This document shows positions 1-6,911 of a stretch of DNA of 13,129 nt, piece by piece. A program made the position numbers and the translations under genes. Under the pieces are notes generated by a model. It worked only from the letters and a program-made list of their open reading frames with translations, was not told where the DNA came from and did no database searches. The first letter of the stretch is position 1; each line of letters opens with the position of its first letter. Origin of the DNA: an uncultured Eubacterium sp. (GTDB taxonomy: Bacteria; Bacillota; Clostridia; Lachnospirales; Lachnospiraceae); the NCBI GenBank assembly GCA_910589665.1, contig CAJUTR010000037.1, positions 1-13,129 of the forward strand. Direction: 5' to 3'.

Positions 1-159
1 GGAGAGTTTCAGCCCCGGCTGTTCCAGGCATGTGTTTTCGAAGGTATAGCGGCAGAGGCCTCGTGCATTTTTATATTCTGCTACTAAATCCAAGGAAACT
101 TTCGCAGCCGCTCCAATCCCGCAACGGCTGCGAACGATCAACACTCTCCTATATTTCAT
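1..159 (-). CDS. Possible partial CDS overlapping the nagB 3' end, product unknown
   Basis: Reading the minus strand from the ATG at 159-157, a frame of 53 codons stays open to the window edge. It overlaps the last codons of nagB by 11 bases in another frame. The N-terminus reads MKYRRVLIVRSRCGIGAAAK, followed by SLDLVAEYKNARG. A hydrophobic strand, then a Gly-rich turn, then a helix resembles the start of some GT-B glycosyltransferases, but this is only a loose resemblance. A GTG at 144 behind AGGAGA is an alternative start, although its spacing is short. The ATG has no clear Shine-Dalgarno site. It could be a gene co-transcribed with nagB, or chance: a 10-bp inverted repeat lies inside it and might instead be structural RNA after nagB. 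I do not recognise a family. Confidence 0.35.
   Translation of the reverse strand, partial: MKYRRVLIVRSRCGIGAAAKVSLDLVAEYKNARGLCRYTFENTCLEQPGLKLS
101..134. repeat. 10-bp perfect inverted repeat downstream of nagB
   Basis: TTCGCAGCCG at 101-110 and CGGCTGCGAA at 125-134 are perfect complements with a 14-base gap. In a minus-strand transcript this forms a GC-rich hairpin about 15 bases after the nagB stop. It is followed by AAGTTTCC and not by a U-run, so it is not a canonical intrinsic terminator. It could stabilise the nagB mRNA, or be a chance feature of the overlapping open frame. Confidence 0.5.
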
Positions 160-886
160 TTGAAACCAAAGAAAGCGCATCCTCATCTGCCGCAATGATC
201 ACGTCCCTATGAAGTTGTAAAATGGAAGCTGGAACCTCTGGTGTAACTGGTCCATTTATGACTTTATCTAAAATAGAAGCTTTGTCCTCTCCGCTTACCA
301 CTATCACTATCTTTTTTGCCTTCATAATACTTCCGATCCCCATGGTATATGCCTGTCTGGGAACGTCCGCTTCCGAAGTAAAAAAGCGTTTGTTCGCTTC
401 GATCGTACTAGCTGTCAGATCGACACAGTTTGTGCCGCATGAAAAAACAGGAGAAGGTTCATTAAAACCGATATGTCCGTTGTGCCCGAGTCCAAGGAGC
501 TGAAGATCTATACCACCCAGTTTTTCAATGATTTCGTCATATTCCTGACAGGCTTTTGTGGAATTTGGCTCTAATCCATCTGGCACGAACGTACGGGACT
601 TATCAATATTGACATGATGAAAAAGGTTGGACTCCATAAAATAGCGGTAGCTCTGCTTGTCTTCCGGCCCTATGCCTTTGTACTCATCCAAATTAACAGA
701 AGACACTTGGGAAAAGTCCAGATCCCCTTTCTTAAACCATTTCACTAATTGCTTATACACCCCGATCGGAGAAGAACCCGTTGCCAGCCCGAGCACACAA
801 TTCGGTTTCATAATAATCTGCGCACAGATCATGTTTGCCGCTTTCCGGCTAAGTTCATTATAATTTTTAGCTCTGCAAATCACCAT
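149..886 (-). CDS. nagB: Glucosamine-6-phosphate deaminase NagB
   Basis: NagB is a cytoplasmic aldose-ketose isomerase/deaminase that turns glucosamine-6-phosphate into fructose-6-phosphate and ammonia, the last step of sialic acid and GlcNAc breakdown. The 245-residue protein carries the family landmarks: phosphate-binding GLATGSSP at 33-40, NLDEY at 65-69 with the catalytic Asp67, and GLGHNGHIGFNEP at about 132-144 with the catalytic His138. The length matches the short, non-allosteric Firmicute type rather than the roughly 266-residue allosteric enterobacterial enzyme. The ATG at 886 has GAGGA about 10 bases upstream. The gene faces away from the nan operon, whose product NagA makes its substrate, so the shared intergenic region probably co-regulates both. 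I see nothing broken in it. Confidence 0.96.
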   Translation of the reverse strand: MVICRAKNYNELSRKAANMICAQIIMKPNCVLGLATGSSPIGVYKQLVKWFKKGDLDFSQVSSVNLDEYKGIGPEDKQSYRYFMESNLFHHVNIDKSRTFVPDGLEPNSTKACQEYDEIIEKLGGIDLQLLGLGHNGHIGFNEPSPVFSCGTNCVDLTASTIEANKRFFTSEADVPRQAYTMGIGSIMKAKKIVIVVSGEDKASILDKVINGPVTPEVPASILQLHRDVIIAADEDALSLVSNEI

Positions 887-1045
887 ATTGAGAATGTCCT
901 CTCTTTCTATTTAAACATTTTTACTATTAGTAATGACATTTTTAATTAAGTTTATAAGTAAAAGTTCAATAAAAATGAAGATAATTGGAGATACTTTCAT
1001 AGACAGAACTAAAATCAAAGCATTTTGTGCAGAAATGAGGCTAAT
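887..1045. promoter_or_regulatory. Divergent nagB / nan operon promoter region
   Basis: This 159-bp, very AT-rich interval separates nagB from nanE and must hold both promoters. For nanE the best candidate is TTGGAG (986-991) with TAAAAT (1011-1016), but the 19-base spacing and 3/6 match at -35 make it weak. For nagB, TATAAA read on the minus strand (956-951) is a -10 candidate without a convincing -35. ACATTTTTA occurs twice, at 915-923 and 936-944, exactly 21 bases apart, flanking a perfect palindrome. No canonical catabolite-repression cre site was found by eye. Confidence 0.6.
921..933. promoter_or_regulatory. Palindrome TTACTA-T-TAGTAA, candidate operator
   Basis: TTACTATTAGTAA is a perfect 6-bp inverted repeat around a single central T. 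It lies between the divergent nagB and nanE genes, downstream of the likely nagB -10 on the minus strand. The placement suits a repressor controlling nagB and perhaps the nan operon, such as an RpiR- or GntR-family protein. No regulator gene is in the window to match it to, and AT-rich DNA yields short palindromes by chance. Confidence 0.35.
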
Positions 1046-1738
1046 ATGAACGAGGAAAAAATAGAACAATTACACGGGAAGCTGATCGTCTCCTGTCAGG
1101 CACTGCCTCATGAGCCATTACATTCTTCCTTTATTATGGGAAGGATGGCGCTCGCAGCAATGGAAGGCGGCGCGTATGGGATACGCGCAAATACAAAAGA
1201 AGATATTGAGGAGATTCAGACCAAAGTAGATCTTCCAATAATCGGAATTGTGAAGAGAGATTATCCAGACAGCCAGGTTTATATAACACCGACGATAAAG
1301 GAAATTGATGAGCTCATGGAAGTAAAACCGGAAATCATCGCTGTGGATGCGACAGGCGCACTTCGGCCGGATGGGGCAACGGTGGACGCTTTTTTTGAGC
1401 AGATCAAGAAAAAATATCCGCACCAGCTTTGGATGGCAGATTGTTCTACCATCGAAGAGGCACTACACGCGGACGAGCTTGGTTTTGATTTTATCGGTAC
1501 GACGCTCGTTGGTTACACCGAGCAGAGTAAAAACGATCAAATCGAAGAAAACGACTTCCTTATATTAAGGGAAATCATCGACAAAGTCAGTCATAAAGTG
1601 ATCGCGGAAGGAAATATTGATTCGCCGGAAAAAGCAAAGCGTGTGATCGAGCTGGGCGCTTTCAGCGTAGTCGTGGGCTCATCAATCACAAGACCGCAGC
1701 TGATCACAAAAAAATTCGCGGAAATACTAGAACATTGA
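1046..1738 (+). CDS. nanE: N-acetylmannosamine-6-phosphate 2-epimerase NanE
   Basis: NanE converts ManNAc-6-phosphate into GlcNAc-6-phosphate in the cytoplasm, linking sialic acid breakdown to the nag pathway. The 230-residue TIM-barrel protein has the family's length and motifs: VSCQALPHEPL near 15-25, GAYGIRAN at 42-49, IGIVKRDYP with the likely catalytic Lys70, AVDAT at 99-103, MADCST at 130-135, and IAEGNIDSP with the likely acid/base Glu188. The ATG at 1046 is chosen because TGAGG lies 5 bases before it; the frame is open a further seven codons upstream to a TTG without a ribosome site. It is the first gene of the plus-strand nan operon, 27 bases before nanA, and diverges from nagB. Confidence 0.96.
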   Translation: MNEEKIEQLHGKLIVSCQALPHEPLHSSFIMGRMALAAMEGGAYGIRANTKEDIEEIQTKVDLPIIGIVKRDYPDSQVYITPTIKEIDELMEVKPEIIAVDATGALRPDGATVDAFFEQIKKKYPHQLWMADCSTIEEALHADELGFDFIGTTLVGYTEQSKNDQIEENDFLILREIIDKVSHKVIAEGNIDSPEKAKRVIELGAFSVVVGSSITRPQLITKKFAEILEH

Positions 1739-1765
1739 CGTAAAATTTAAAAGGAGAGAATGATT

Positions 1766-2686
1766 ATGAAGAATCTAGACAAGTACAAAGGTATCATACC
1801 GGCGTTTTACGCCTGTTACGACAAAGAAGGAGAAATAAGTCCAAAAGGAGTAGAGGCGCTTACGAAATATTTCGTAGACAAAGGAGTCAAAGGGGTGTAT
1901 GTAAATGGATCTTCTGGCGAATGTATTTACCAAAGTGTGGCAGACCGGAAACTCGTTTTGGAACATGTCATGAAGGCGTCAGAAGGGAAACTTACCGTCA
2001 TCGCCCATGTCGCCTGTAATAATACGAAAGACAGCCAGGAACTTGCCCGACATGCGGAAAGCCTGGGAGTAGACGCTATTGCGGCCATCCCGCCGATCTA
2101 CTTTCGCCTGCCGGAACATGCGATCGCGCAATACTGGAACGATATAAGCGCGGCAGCCCCCCATACGGATTTTATCATTTATAATATTCCTCAGCTTGCA
2201 GGCGTCGCTCTCACGATGAGCCTGTTTGCCGAGATGAGAAAGAACCCGAGAGTAGTCGGCGTGAAAAATTCCTCCATGCCAGTGCAGGACATTCAAATGT
2301 TTTGCGCGGATGCCGGAGAAAACTTTGTCATTTTTAACGGCCCTGACGAGCAGTTTATCAGCGGTCGTATCATCGGAGCAGAGGGAGCGATTGGCGGAAC
2401 ATATGGGGCCATGCCCGAACTGTTCCTAAAAATGGACGAGTGTATCCGGACAGGAGAACTGAAAAAAGCAAAGGATATTCAGTACGCGGTCGATGCCGTC
2501 ATCTATAAAATGTGCTCGGCGCACGGAAACATGTATGGCGTGATCAAAGCCATTCTGAAGAAAAACGAAAACCTGGAGCTGGGCGGCGTCCGAAAACCGC
2601 TTCCGCCATTGACAGAAGGGGATATGGAGATTGTGGAGGAAGCTGCCGGCATGATCCGCGCCGCCAAAGAAAAATATCTCAACTAA
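1766..2686 (+). CDS. nanA: N-acetylneuraminate lyase NanA (DHDPS/NAL family)
   Basis: This is a class I aldolase of the dihydrodipicolinate synthase/N-acetylneuraminate lyase family, which splits Neu5Ac into ManNAc and pyruvate through a Schiff base. The 306-residue protein shows the substrate-carboxylate loop GSSGE at 48-52, the catalytic Tyr139 in IIYNIP and the Schiff-base Lys167 in VVGVKNSS, almost the same numbering as E. coli NanA (Tyr137, Lys165). The sialate lyase assignment over other family members rests mainly on the neighbours nanE, nanQ and nanK. ATG1766 is preferred over ATG1760 because AAGGAGAG at 1751-1758 is then 7 bases away; the earlier ATG almost touches it. The SSS transporter begins 18 bases downstream. 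Confidence 0.93.
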   Translation: MKNLDKYKGIIPAFYACYDKEGEISPKGVEALTKYFVDKGVKGVYVNGSSGECIYQSVADRKLVLEHVMKASEGKLTVIAHVACNNTKDSQELARHAESLGVDAIAAIPPIYFRLPEHAIAQYWNDISAAAPHTDFIIYNIPQLAGVALTMSLFAEMRKNPRVVGVKNSSMPVQDIQMFCADAGENFVIFNGPDEQFISGRIIGAEGAIGGTYGAMPELFLKMDECIRTGELKKAKDIQYAVDAVIYKMCSAHGNMYGVIKAILKKNENLELGGVRKPLPPLTEGDMEIVEEAAGMIRAAKEKYLN

Positions 2687-2704
2687 GGAAAGGATGAAAA
2701 GACA

Positions 2705-4219
2705 ATGCAAGGATTTACCGTTATCGATATGATCATCTTAATCGTCTATCTGGCTGCTGTCTTGTTTGCCGGATTGCACTTTGCGAAAAAGGATATGAAG
2801 GGAAAAGAGTATTTTAAAGGAGATGGTACCGTTCCGTGGTGGGTCACATCCGTCTCCATTTTTGCCACCCTATTAAGTCCGATTTCATTTTTATCACTGG
2901 CAGGAAACTCATACGCCGGAACGTGGCTCATGTGGTTTGCGCAGCTTGGTATGCTGCTGGCAATCCCGATCACCATCCGTTTTTTCCTGCCGATCTACAG
3001 CAGACTGGACATTGACACCGCTTATCACTATCTGGAATTACGTTTCGGCAGTAAAGGACTGCGGATACTGGGAGCGGCGATGTTTATCATTTATCAGATC
3101 GGACGTATGTCGATCATCATGTACCTCCCCTGTATGGTACTCGGAAGCCTGACCGGCATCAATGTGAATCTGCTAATCGCGCTTATGGGAATCATCGCCA
3201 TCATTTATTCTTATACAGGCGGTTTAAAATCAGTTCTATGGACAGATTTTATCCAGGGTTCCGTATTGCTGCTCGGCGTATCGTTTGCCCTCATATTCCT
3301 TCTTTGCAACATTGATGGCGGTGTCGGCGCCATTTTTGGGGCATTTTCAAACGAGCATAAGTTCTTAGCGGCTGACCGCCCCATTTTTGATTATAATATT
3401 TTAAGGGACAGCGTACTCCTCATCATCATAGGAGCTGGATTTAACACGATGGGTTCCTATGTTTCCAGCCAGGACATTGTGCAACGGTTCACGACGACCA
3501 CAGACACAAAGAAACTGAATAAAATGATGCTGGCAAACGGTGCGCTTTCCATCTTTATCGCCACGGTATTTTACCTGATCGGAACCGGCTTGTATGTCTT
3601 TTACCAGCAGAATGCACTTCCTCCGGCAGCCGAACAGGATCAGATCTTTGCTTCCTATATTGCGTTTGAGCTTCCGGTCGGGATCACCGGAATCCTTCTC
3701 GCCGCAATCTATGCCGCTTCCCAGTCCACACTGTCCACCGGTCTGAACTCGGTGGCATCAAGCTGGACACTCGACATTCAGGCCAGGTTGTCCAAAAGAG
3801 AACTAAGCTTTGAAAAGCAGACTAAAATAGGTCAGTATGTGTCGCTCGCTGTCGGGGTATTTTCCATCGTCGTGTCGATGGTTCTCGCCAACGGGGGGAT
3901 CAAATCGGCATATGAATGGTTCAACGGATTTATGGGACTCGTTCTCGGTATCCTCGTCGGAATGTTTATCTTAGGAGCTTTTACGAAGATTGCAAATACG
4001 TTTGGCGCGGTGATCGCCTTTATCGCGGCAACGGCTGTCATGATCTATATCAAATATTTTGTTCCGGCGGAAGCGGTATCGATCTGGTCGTATTCCATCA
4101 TATCGATCATCGTTTCTCTCGTGGTCGGCATTCCTGCCAGCCTGATCTGGAGAAAGATCAAGGGAGATACGTCAGATCCAGAACCGCACACAACTATTTA
4201 CAGAATAACGGAGGATTAA
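2705..4219 (+). CDS. nanT: Sodium/solute symporter (SSS family), probable sialic acid transporter
   Basis: This 504-residue polytopic membrane protein probably imports N-acetylneuraminic acid with sodium. It has about 13 hydrophobic segments, the first at 5-25. SSS-family signatures are clear: IYSYTGGLKSVLWTDFIQG at about 167-185, SSQDIVQRF at 254-262, and a TM8 stretch ASQSTLSTGLNS at 338-349, whose Ser/Thr residues correspond to the family's conserved Na2 site. The start follows AGGA by 10 bases. It sits inside the nan operon between nanA and yhcH. SSS sialic acid symporters are known from other bacteria (called SiaT or NanT); the substrate here is inferred from context, not from residues. 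The C-terminal tail after about 483 is charged and cytoplasmic. Confidence 0.9.
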   Translation: MQGFTVIDMIILIVYLAAVLFAGLHFAKKDMKGKEYFKGDGTVPWWVTSVSIFATLLSPISFLSLAGNSYAGTWLMWFAQLGMLLAIPITIRFFLPIYSRLDIDTAYHYLELRFGSKGLRILGAAMFIIYQIGRMSIIMYLPCMVLGSLTGINVNLLIALMGIIAIIYSYTGGLKSVLWTDFIQGSVLLLGVSFALIFLLCNIDGGVGAIFGAFSNEHKFLAADRPIFDYNILRDSVLLIIIGAGFNTMGSYVSSQDIVQRFTTTTDTKKLNKMMLANGALSIFIATVFYLIGTGLYVFYQQNALPPAAEQDQIFASYIAFELPVGITGILLAAIYAASQSTLSTGLNSVASSWTLDIQARLSKRELSFEKQTKIGQYVSLAVGVFSIVVSMVLANGGIKSAYEWFNGFMGLVLGILVGMFILGAFTKIANTFGAVIAFIAATAVMIYIKYFVPAEAVSIWSYSIISIIVSLVVGIPASLIWRKIKGDTSDPEPHTTIYRITED

Positions 4220-4223
4220 CCAT

Positions 4224-4673
4224 ATGATTTTTGGAAATGTAAAACATTTAGAACAATTTTGGTTTTTGGAGGATTCCGTCAAGGAATGCTTTGCCTATGC
4301 GAATCATCATGACCTCCTTTCCTTTGAGAAAGGGAGTCATCCGATCGACGGCGAAAAACTGTTTGTCAATGTGGCGGAGTACACGACGACAGAAGCGGAT
4401 AACCGCTTTTGGGAAGCGCATAAGAAATATCTGGATGTCCATGTGATGCTGGAGGGGGAGGAGCAGATCGACGTCAATTTCCTCTGGAACATGAGTCTTC
4501 AGGAGTACGTGGAAAAAGACGATTTCCTGCCGATGAACGGTGAGAAAAATGCCTCTGTCATACTGCGGCCAGGCGATTTTCTCGTCTGCTACCCGAATGA
4601 CGGGCACCGCACCGGCGTATCGGTACAGAAACCGGAAGAGATTAAAAAGGCGATCTTTAAAGTGCAAATATAA
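4224..4673 (+). CDS. nanQ: YhcH/YjgK/YiaL family protein, probable sialic acid anomerase NanQ
   Basis: The 149-residue protein belongs to the YhcH/YjgK/YiaL cupin-like family (DUF386). E. coli YhcH (NanQ) is reported to be a metalloprotein anomerase that opens Neu5Ac for the lyase; the position right after nanA and the transporter supports the same job here. Visible family features are EAHKKYLDVHVMLEGEE near 64-80, with metal-ligand candidates His and Glu, and RPGDFLVCYPNDGHRTG near 115-131, with another conserved His. The start follows ACGGAGGA by 8 bases and lies 4 bases after the transporter stop, so translation is probably coupled. It is full length for the family. Chemical activity is inferred by homology and context. 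Confidence 0.9.
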   Translation: MIFGNVKHLEQFWFLEDSVKECFAYANHHDLLSFEKGSHPIDGEKLFVNVAEYTTTEADNRFWEAHKKYLDVHVMLEGEEQIDVNFLWNMSLQEYVEKDDFLPMNGEKNASVILRPGDFLVCYPNDGHRTGVSVQKPEEIKKAIFKVQI

Positions 4674-4675
4674 AA

Positions 4676-4704
4676 TTGCACACGGTACGATCATCGATTA
4701 TAAT
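4676..4704 (+). promoter_or_regulatory. Candidate internal sigma-A promoter before the ROK kinase
   Basis: TTGCAC (4676-4681) and a perfect TATAAT (4699-4704) are separated by 17 bases, just after the nanQ stop. The -35 matches only TTG of the consensus. A start near 4711 would give a very short leader before the ATG at 4726. It could supply extra transcript for the kinase and nagA independently of the nan operon promoter. Confidence 0.5.
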
Positions 4705-4725
4705 GAAAGACAGGCAGAGATCGAT

Positions 4726-5658
4726 ATGAAAAATTATGTTAGTATAGATATAGGAGGAACGGCGATCAAATACGGTTTGATCCGGGAAGATGGGCGGATC
4801 CTTAACAGGAATATCATGAATACGGAGGCGGCCAAAGGCGGTGCCGTGATTTTAGAAAAGGTACAGAATGTGATTGCCGAATTTCATACGCAGGAAGAAA
4901 TCAGCGGCATCTGTATCTCGACGGCTGGCGTCGTCGATACGAACCGAGGCATTATCACGTATTCGGCGCCTCTCATCCCGGATTATGCGGGAACAGAGTA
5001 TAAAAAAATACTTGAGAATCGATTTCGTATTCCCTGTGAAGTAGAAAACGATGTCAATTGCGCCGGACTCGCGGAATATTATTCAGGCGCAGCGGCTGGC
5101 AGCAACATTTCCCTCATGCTCACAGTAGGAACCGGTATCGGCGGCAGCATCGTCATAAACGGGGAGATTTTCCGCGGAGTCAGCGGGAGTGCCTGTGAAG
5201 TGGGTTATATGAATATGCAGGGCGGTGATTTCCAGACGCTCGGCGCTGCCAGTATTTTATCTCAAAAAGTGGCGGAATGGAAAAACGAGCCCAAAGAGTG
5301 CTGGAACGGATACCGTATTTTTGAAGCAGCAAAAAAAGGGGATGCACTGTGCGTCCGCGCGATTGACGAGATGACAGATGTTTTGGGACAAGGCATCGCC
5401 AATATATGCTGCGTCCTGAATCCGGAAATCGTAGTGCTCGGCGGAGGTATTATGGCACAGGAAGATTTTTTGCGGGAACGTATGGATCTGTCGTTCGGCC
5501 GGTATCTGATACCGGAAATCGCCCGCCACACGAGACTGGCCTTTGCCAAACATGGCAATGACGCGGGAATGCTGGGAGCGTTTTACCATTTTCAGCTCCG
5601 CCGTTTTGGGCCTGCTGCGTTACAAGCGATGGAAGGAGTAACATGTCATGATAATTAA
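4726..5658 (+). CDS. nanK: ROK family sugar kinase, probable N-acetylmannosamine kinase NanK
   Basis: This 310-residue ROK-family kinase probably phosphorylates ManNAc at O6 to feed NanE. The N-terminal phosphate loop SIDIGGTAIKYG lies at 6-17, ENDVNCAGLAE at 107-117 carries the catalytic Asp109, and TVGTGIGG follows at about 138. Oddly, the usual ROK zinc site is missing: the expected His in the ExGH position is Tyr (CEVGYM), and the Cys-rich CxCGxxGC loop is absent, replaced by GGDFQTLGAAS. Some ROK kinases lacking zinc, including BglK-type ones, are known, so the enzyme may be active, but substrate is assigned by context. The ATG at 4726 begins the conserved fold; the frame is open upstream into nanQ without similarity. 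The ribosome site is weak (AGGCAGAG). The end overlaps nagA by 11 bases. Confidence 0.88.
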   Translation: MKNYVSIDIGGTAIKYGLIREDGRILNRNIMNTEAAKGGAVILEKVQNVIAEFHTQEEISGICISTAGVVDTNRGIITYSAPLIPDYAGTEYKKILENRFRIPCEVENDVNCAGLAEYYSGAAAGSNISLMLTVGTGIGGSIVINGEIFRGVSGSACEVGYMNMQGGDFQTLGAASILSQKVAEWKNEPKECWNGYRIFEAAKKGDALCVRAIDEMTDVLGQGIANICCVLNPEIVVLGGGIMAQEDFLRERMDLSFGRYLIPEIARHTRLAFAKHGNDAGMLGAFYHFQLRRFGPAALQAMEGVTCHDN

Positions 5659-6808
5659 AAACGTGAAAGCCTTTACAGAAAACAAAACATTTGTGGACGG
5701 TGAGATAACGATAGACGGGGGGAGGATTACAAATGTGACAAACCGCGCAACCCCATTCGAGATAGATCAGACGATAGACGGAAATGGATGCTACGCGATC
5801 CCGGGTTTGATCGATCTGCATTTTCACGGATGTAAAGGGTTTGATGTCTGTGACGGATCGGCAGAGTCGATCGCGGAAATCGCAAAATATGAAGCATCTG
5901 TCGGGGTGACGGGAATCTGCCCGGCGACAATGACGCTTCCCACAGAAGAACTTACTTATATTTTATCGGCAGCGGCTTCGTATCAGGAGCGAGCGGGAAA
6001 AGGGAACGCCCGGGAAGCGGATCTGCTCGGTATAAACATGGAAGGTCCATTTATCAGCGCCGAGAAAAAGGGAGCGCAGGATGCGCGCAACATCATATCC
6101 TGTGATACAGAAATCTGCCGGCAGTTTTTAGAAGCTTCCCACGGTTTAGTCAGATTTATAGGCATCGCGCCGGAACAAAATGAACATTTCCGTTCATTTA
6201 TCCAGGAAATGAAACGAGATGTTCATATTTCACTTGCCCACACAAATGCGGATTTCGATACAGCTATGGAGGCTTTTCGCGCAGGAGCGGACCATGTCGT
6301 TCATCTGTATAATGCCATGCCCGCGTTTTCTCACCGGAACCCCGGAGTTGTCGGTGCCGTGGCAGACAGTCCGCATGTGATGGCGGAACTCATCTGCGAC
6401 GGTGTGCATATCCATCCATCGGTCGTACGCGCTACATTTCGTATGCTGGGAGACGACCGGATTCTATTAATCAGCGACAGTATGAGGGCCACCGGTATGC
6501 CAGACGGACGTTACATGCTGGGCGGACTGGAAGTGAAGGTGACGGGAAACCGCGCCGAGTTAGTATCTGATGGGGCTCTCGCCGGTTCCGCGACAAATCT
6601 AATGGATTGTATGAGAATAACGGTAAGGGAAATGGGCATCCCGTTAGAATCGGCCGTCGCCTGCGCATCAATGAATCCGGCGAAAGCACTTGGCGTATTT
6701 GAGGATTACGGTTCGATCACTAAGGGGAAAAAAGCTGATGTCGTGCTGCTCGATACAGACCTATCGATAAAAATGATTATCAAAGATGGCGTCGTTATTG
6801 CTTCATAA
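5648..6808 (+). CDS. nagA: N-acetylglucosamine-6-phosphate deacetylase NagA
   Basis: NagA removes acetate from GlcNAc-6-phosphate, giving GlcN-6-phosphate for NagB. The 386-residue amidohydrolase shows the full set of family motifs: IDLHFHG with His58/His60, NMEGPF with metal ligand Glu132, SLAHTNAD with His198, VVHLYNAM with His219, CDGVHIHP at 250-257 for substrate binding, and LLISDSM with catalytic Asp277. The more common form of the last motif is TDA, so SDS is a mild variant. AAGGAG at 5633-5638 sits 9 bases before the ATG. It overlaps nanK by 11 bases, indicating translational coupling, and ends the sugar operon. nagB, the next pathway gene, is divergent at the other end of the cluster. 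Confidence 0.96.
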   Translation: MIIKNVKAFTENKTFVDGEITIDGGRITNVTNRATPFEIDQTIDGNGCYAIPGLIDLHFHGCKGFDVCDGSAESIAEIAKYEASVGVTGICPATMTLPTEELTYILSAAASYQERAGKGNAREADLLGINMEGPFISAEKKGAQDARNIISCDTEICRQFLEASHGLVRFIGIAPEQNEHFRSFIQEMKRDVHISLAHTNADFDTAMEAFRAGADHVVHLYNAMPAFSHRNPGVVGAVADSPHVMAELICDGVHIHPSVVRATFRMLGDDRILLISDSMRATGMPDGRYMLGGLEVKVTGNRAELVSDGALAGSATNLMDCMRITVREMGIPLESAVACASMNPAKALGVFEDYGSITKGKKADVVLLDTDLSIKMIIKDGVVIAS

Positions 6809-6828
6809 TATCTTGACCAGTTTTTTTT
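6787..6828 (+). terminator. Candidate imperfect terminator at the end of nagA
   Basis: TGG(CG)TC at 6787-6793 pairs with GACCA at 6815-6819, leaving CG bulged. TTAT at 6795-6798 pairs with ATAA at 6805-6808, which contains the nagA stop. Eight T residues follow at 6821-6828. The stem is weak, but the U-run is strong and lies where the sugar operon should end. Its 3' arm overlaps the -35 of the next promoter, so the two signals share sequence. Confidence 0.4.
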
Positions 6829-6841
6829 CTTTTGATACAAT
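6813..6841 (+). promoter_or_regulatory. Sigma-A promoter for fabF-lrgAB
   Basis: TTGACC (6813-6818) and TACAAT (6836-6841) have ideal 17-base spacing, and each matches 5 of 6 consensus bases. Transcription would begin near 6848, about 64 bases before the fabF ATG. It starts only five bases after the nagA stop, marking fabF as the first gene of a new unit. Confidence 0.75.
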
Positions 6842-6875
6842 AAAAAAGATATATGACATGCAAAATTGCGAACCA

Positions 6876-6893
6876 AAGCGAACTTGTTCGCTT
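6876..6893. promoter_or_regulatory. Perfect 18-bp inverted repeat, candidate operator before fabF
   Basis: AAGCGAAC-TT-GTTCGCTT is a perfect 8-bp inverted repeat with a 2-base centre, and a further GCGAAC copy lies at 6868-6873. It falls between the predicted start of transcription (about 6848) and the fabF ribosome site, the usual place for a repressor operator. With only two loop bases it is a poor RNA hairpin, favouring a protein-binding site. It does not resemble the FapR or FabT consensus that I know. Confidence 0.6.
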
Positions 6894-6911
6894 GGAAGAA
6901 ATGAGGAAAGT

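Noticed and set aside
30..212. Plus-strand 60-codon frame at the left edge
   Set aside because: It overlaps the end of nagB antisense, has no ribosome site and gives a protein without recognisable character.
4248..4694. Minus-strand 148-codon frame
   Set aside because: It is fully antisense to nanQ, whose plus-strand frame has clear family motifs and a good ribosome site.
4540..4725. N-terminal extension of the ROK kinase
   Set aside because: This part reads out of frame through nanQ and across the candidate promoter; the conserved ROK fold begins at 4726.
5450..5827. Minus-strand 125-codon frame across the nanK-nagA junction
   Set aside because: It is antisense to two strongly supported genes and has no promoter or ribosome site.
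6786..6911. 42-codon extension of FabF
   Set aside because: It would begin within nagA and run across the fabF promoter and inverted repeat; FabF similarity begins at 6912 behind a ribosome site.
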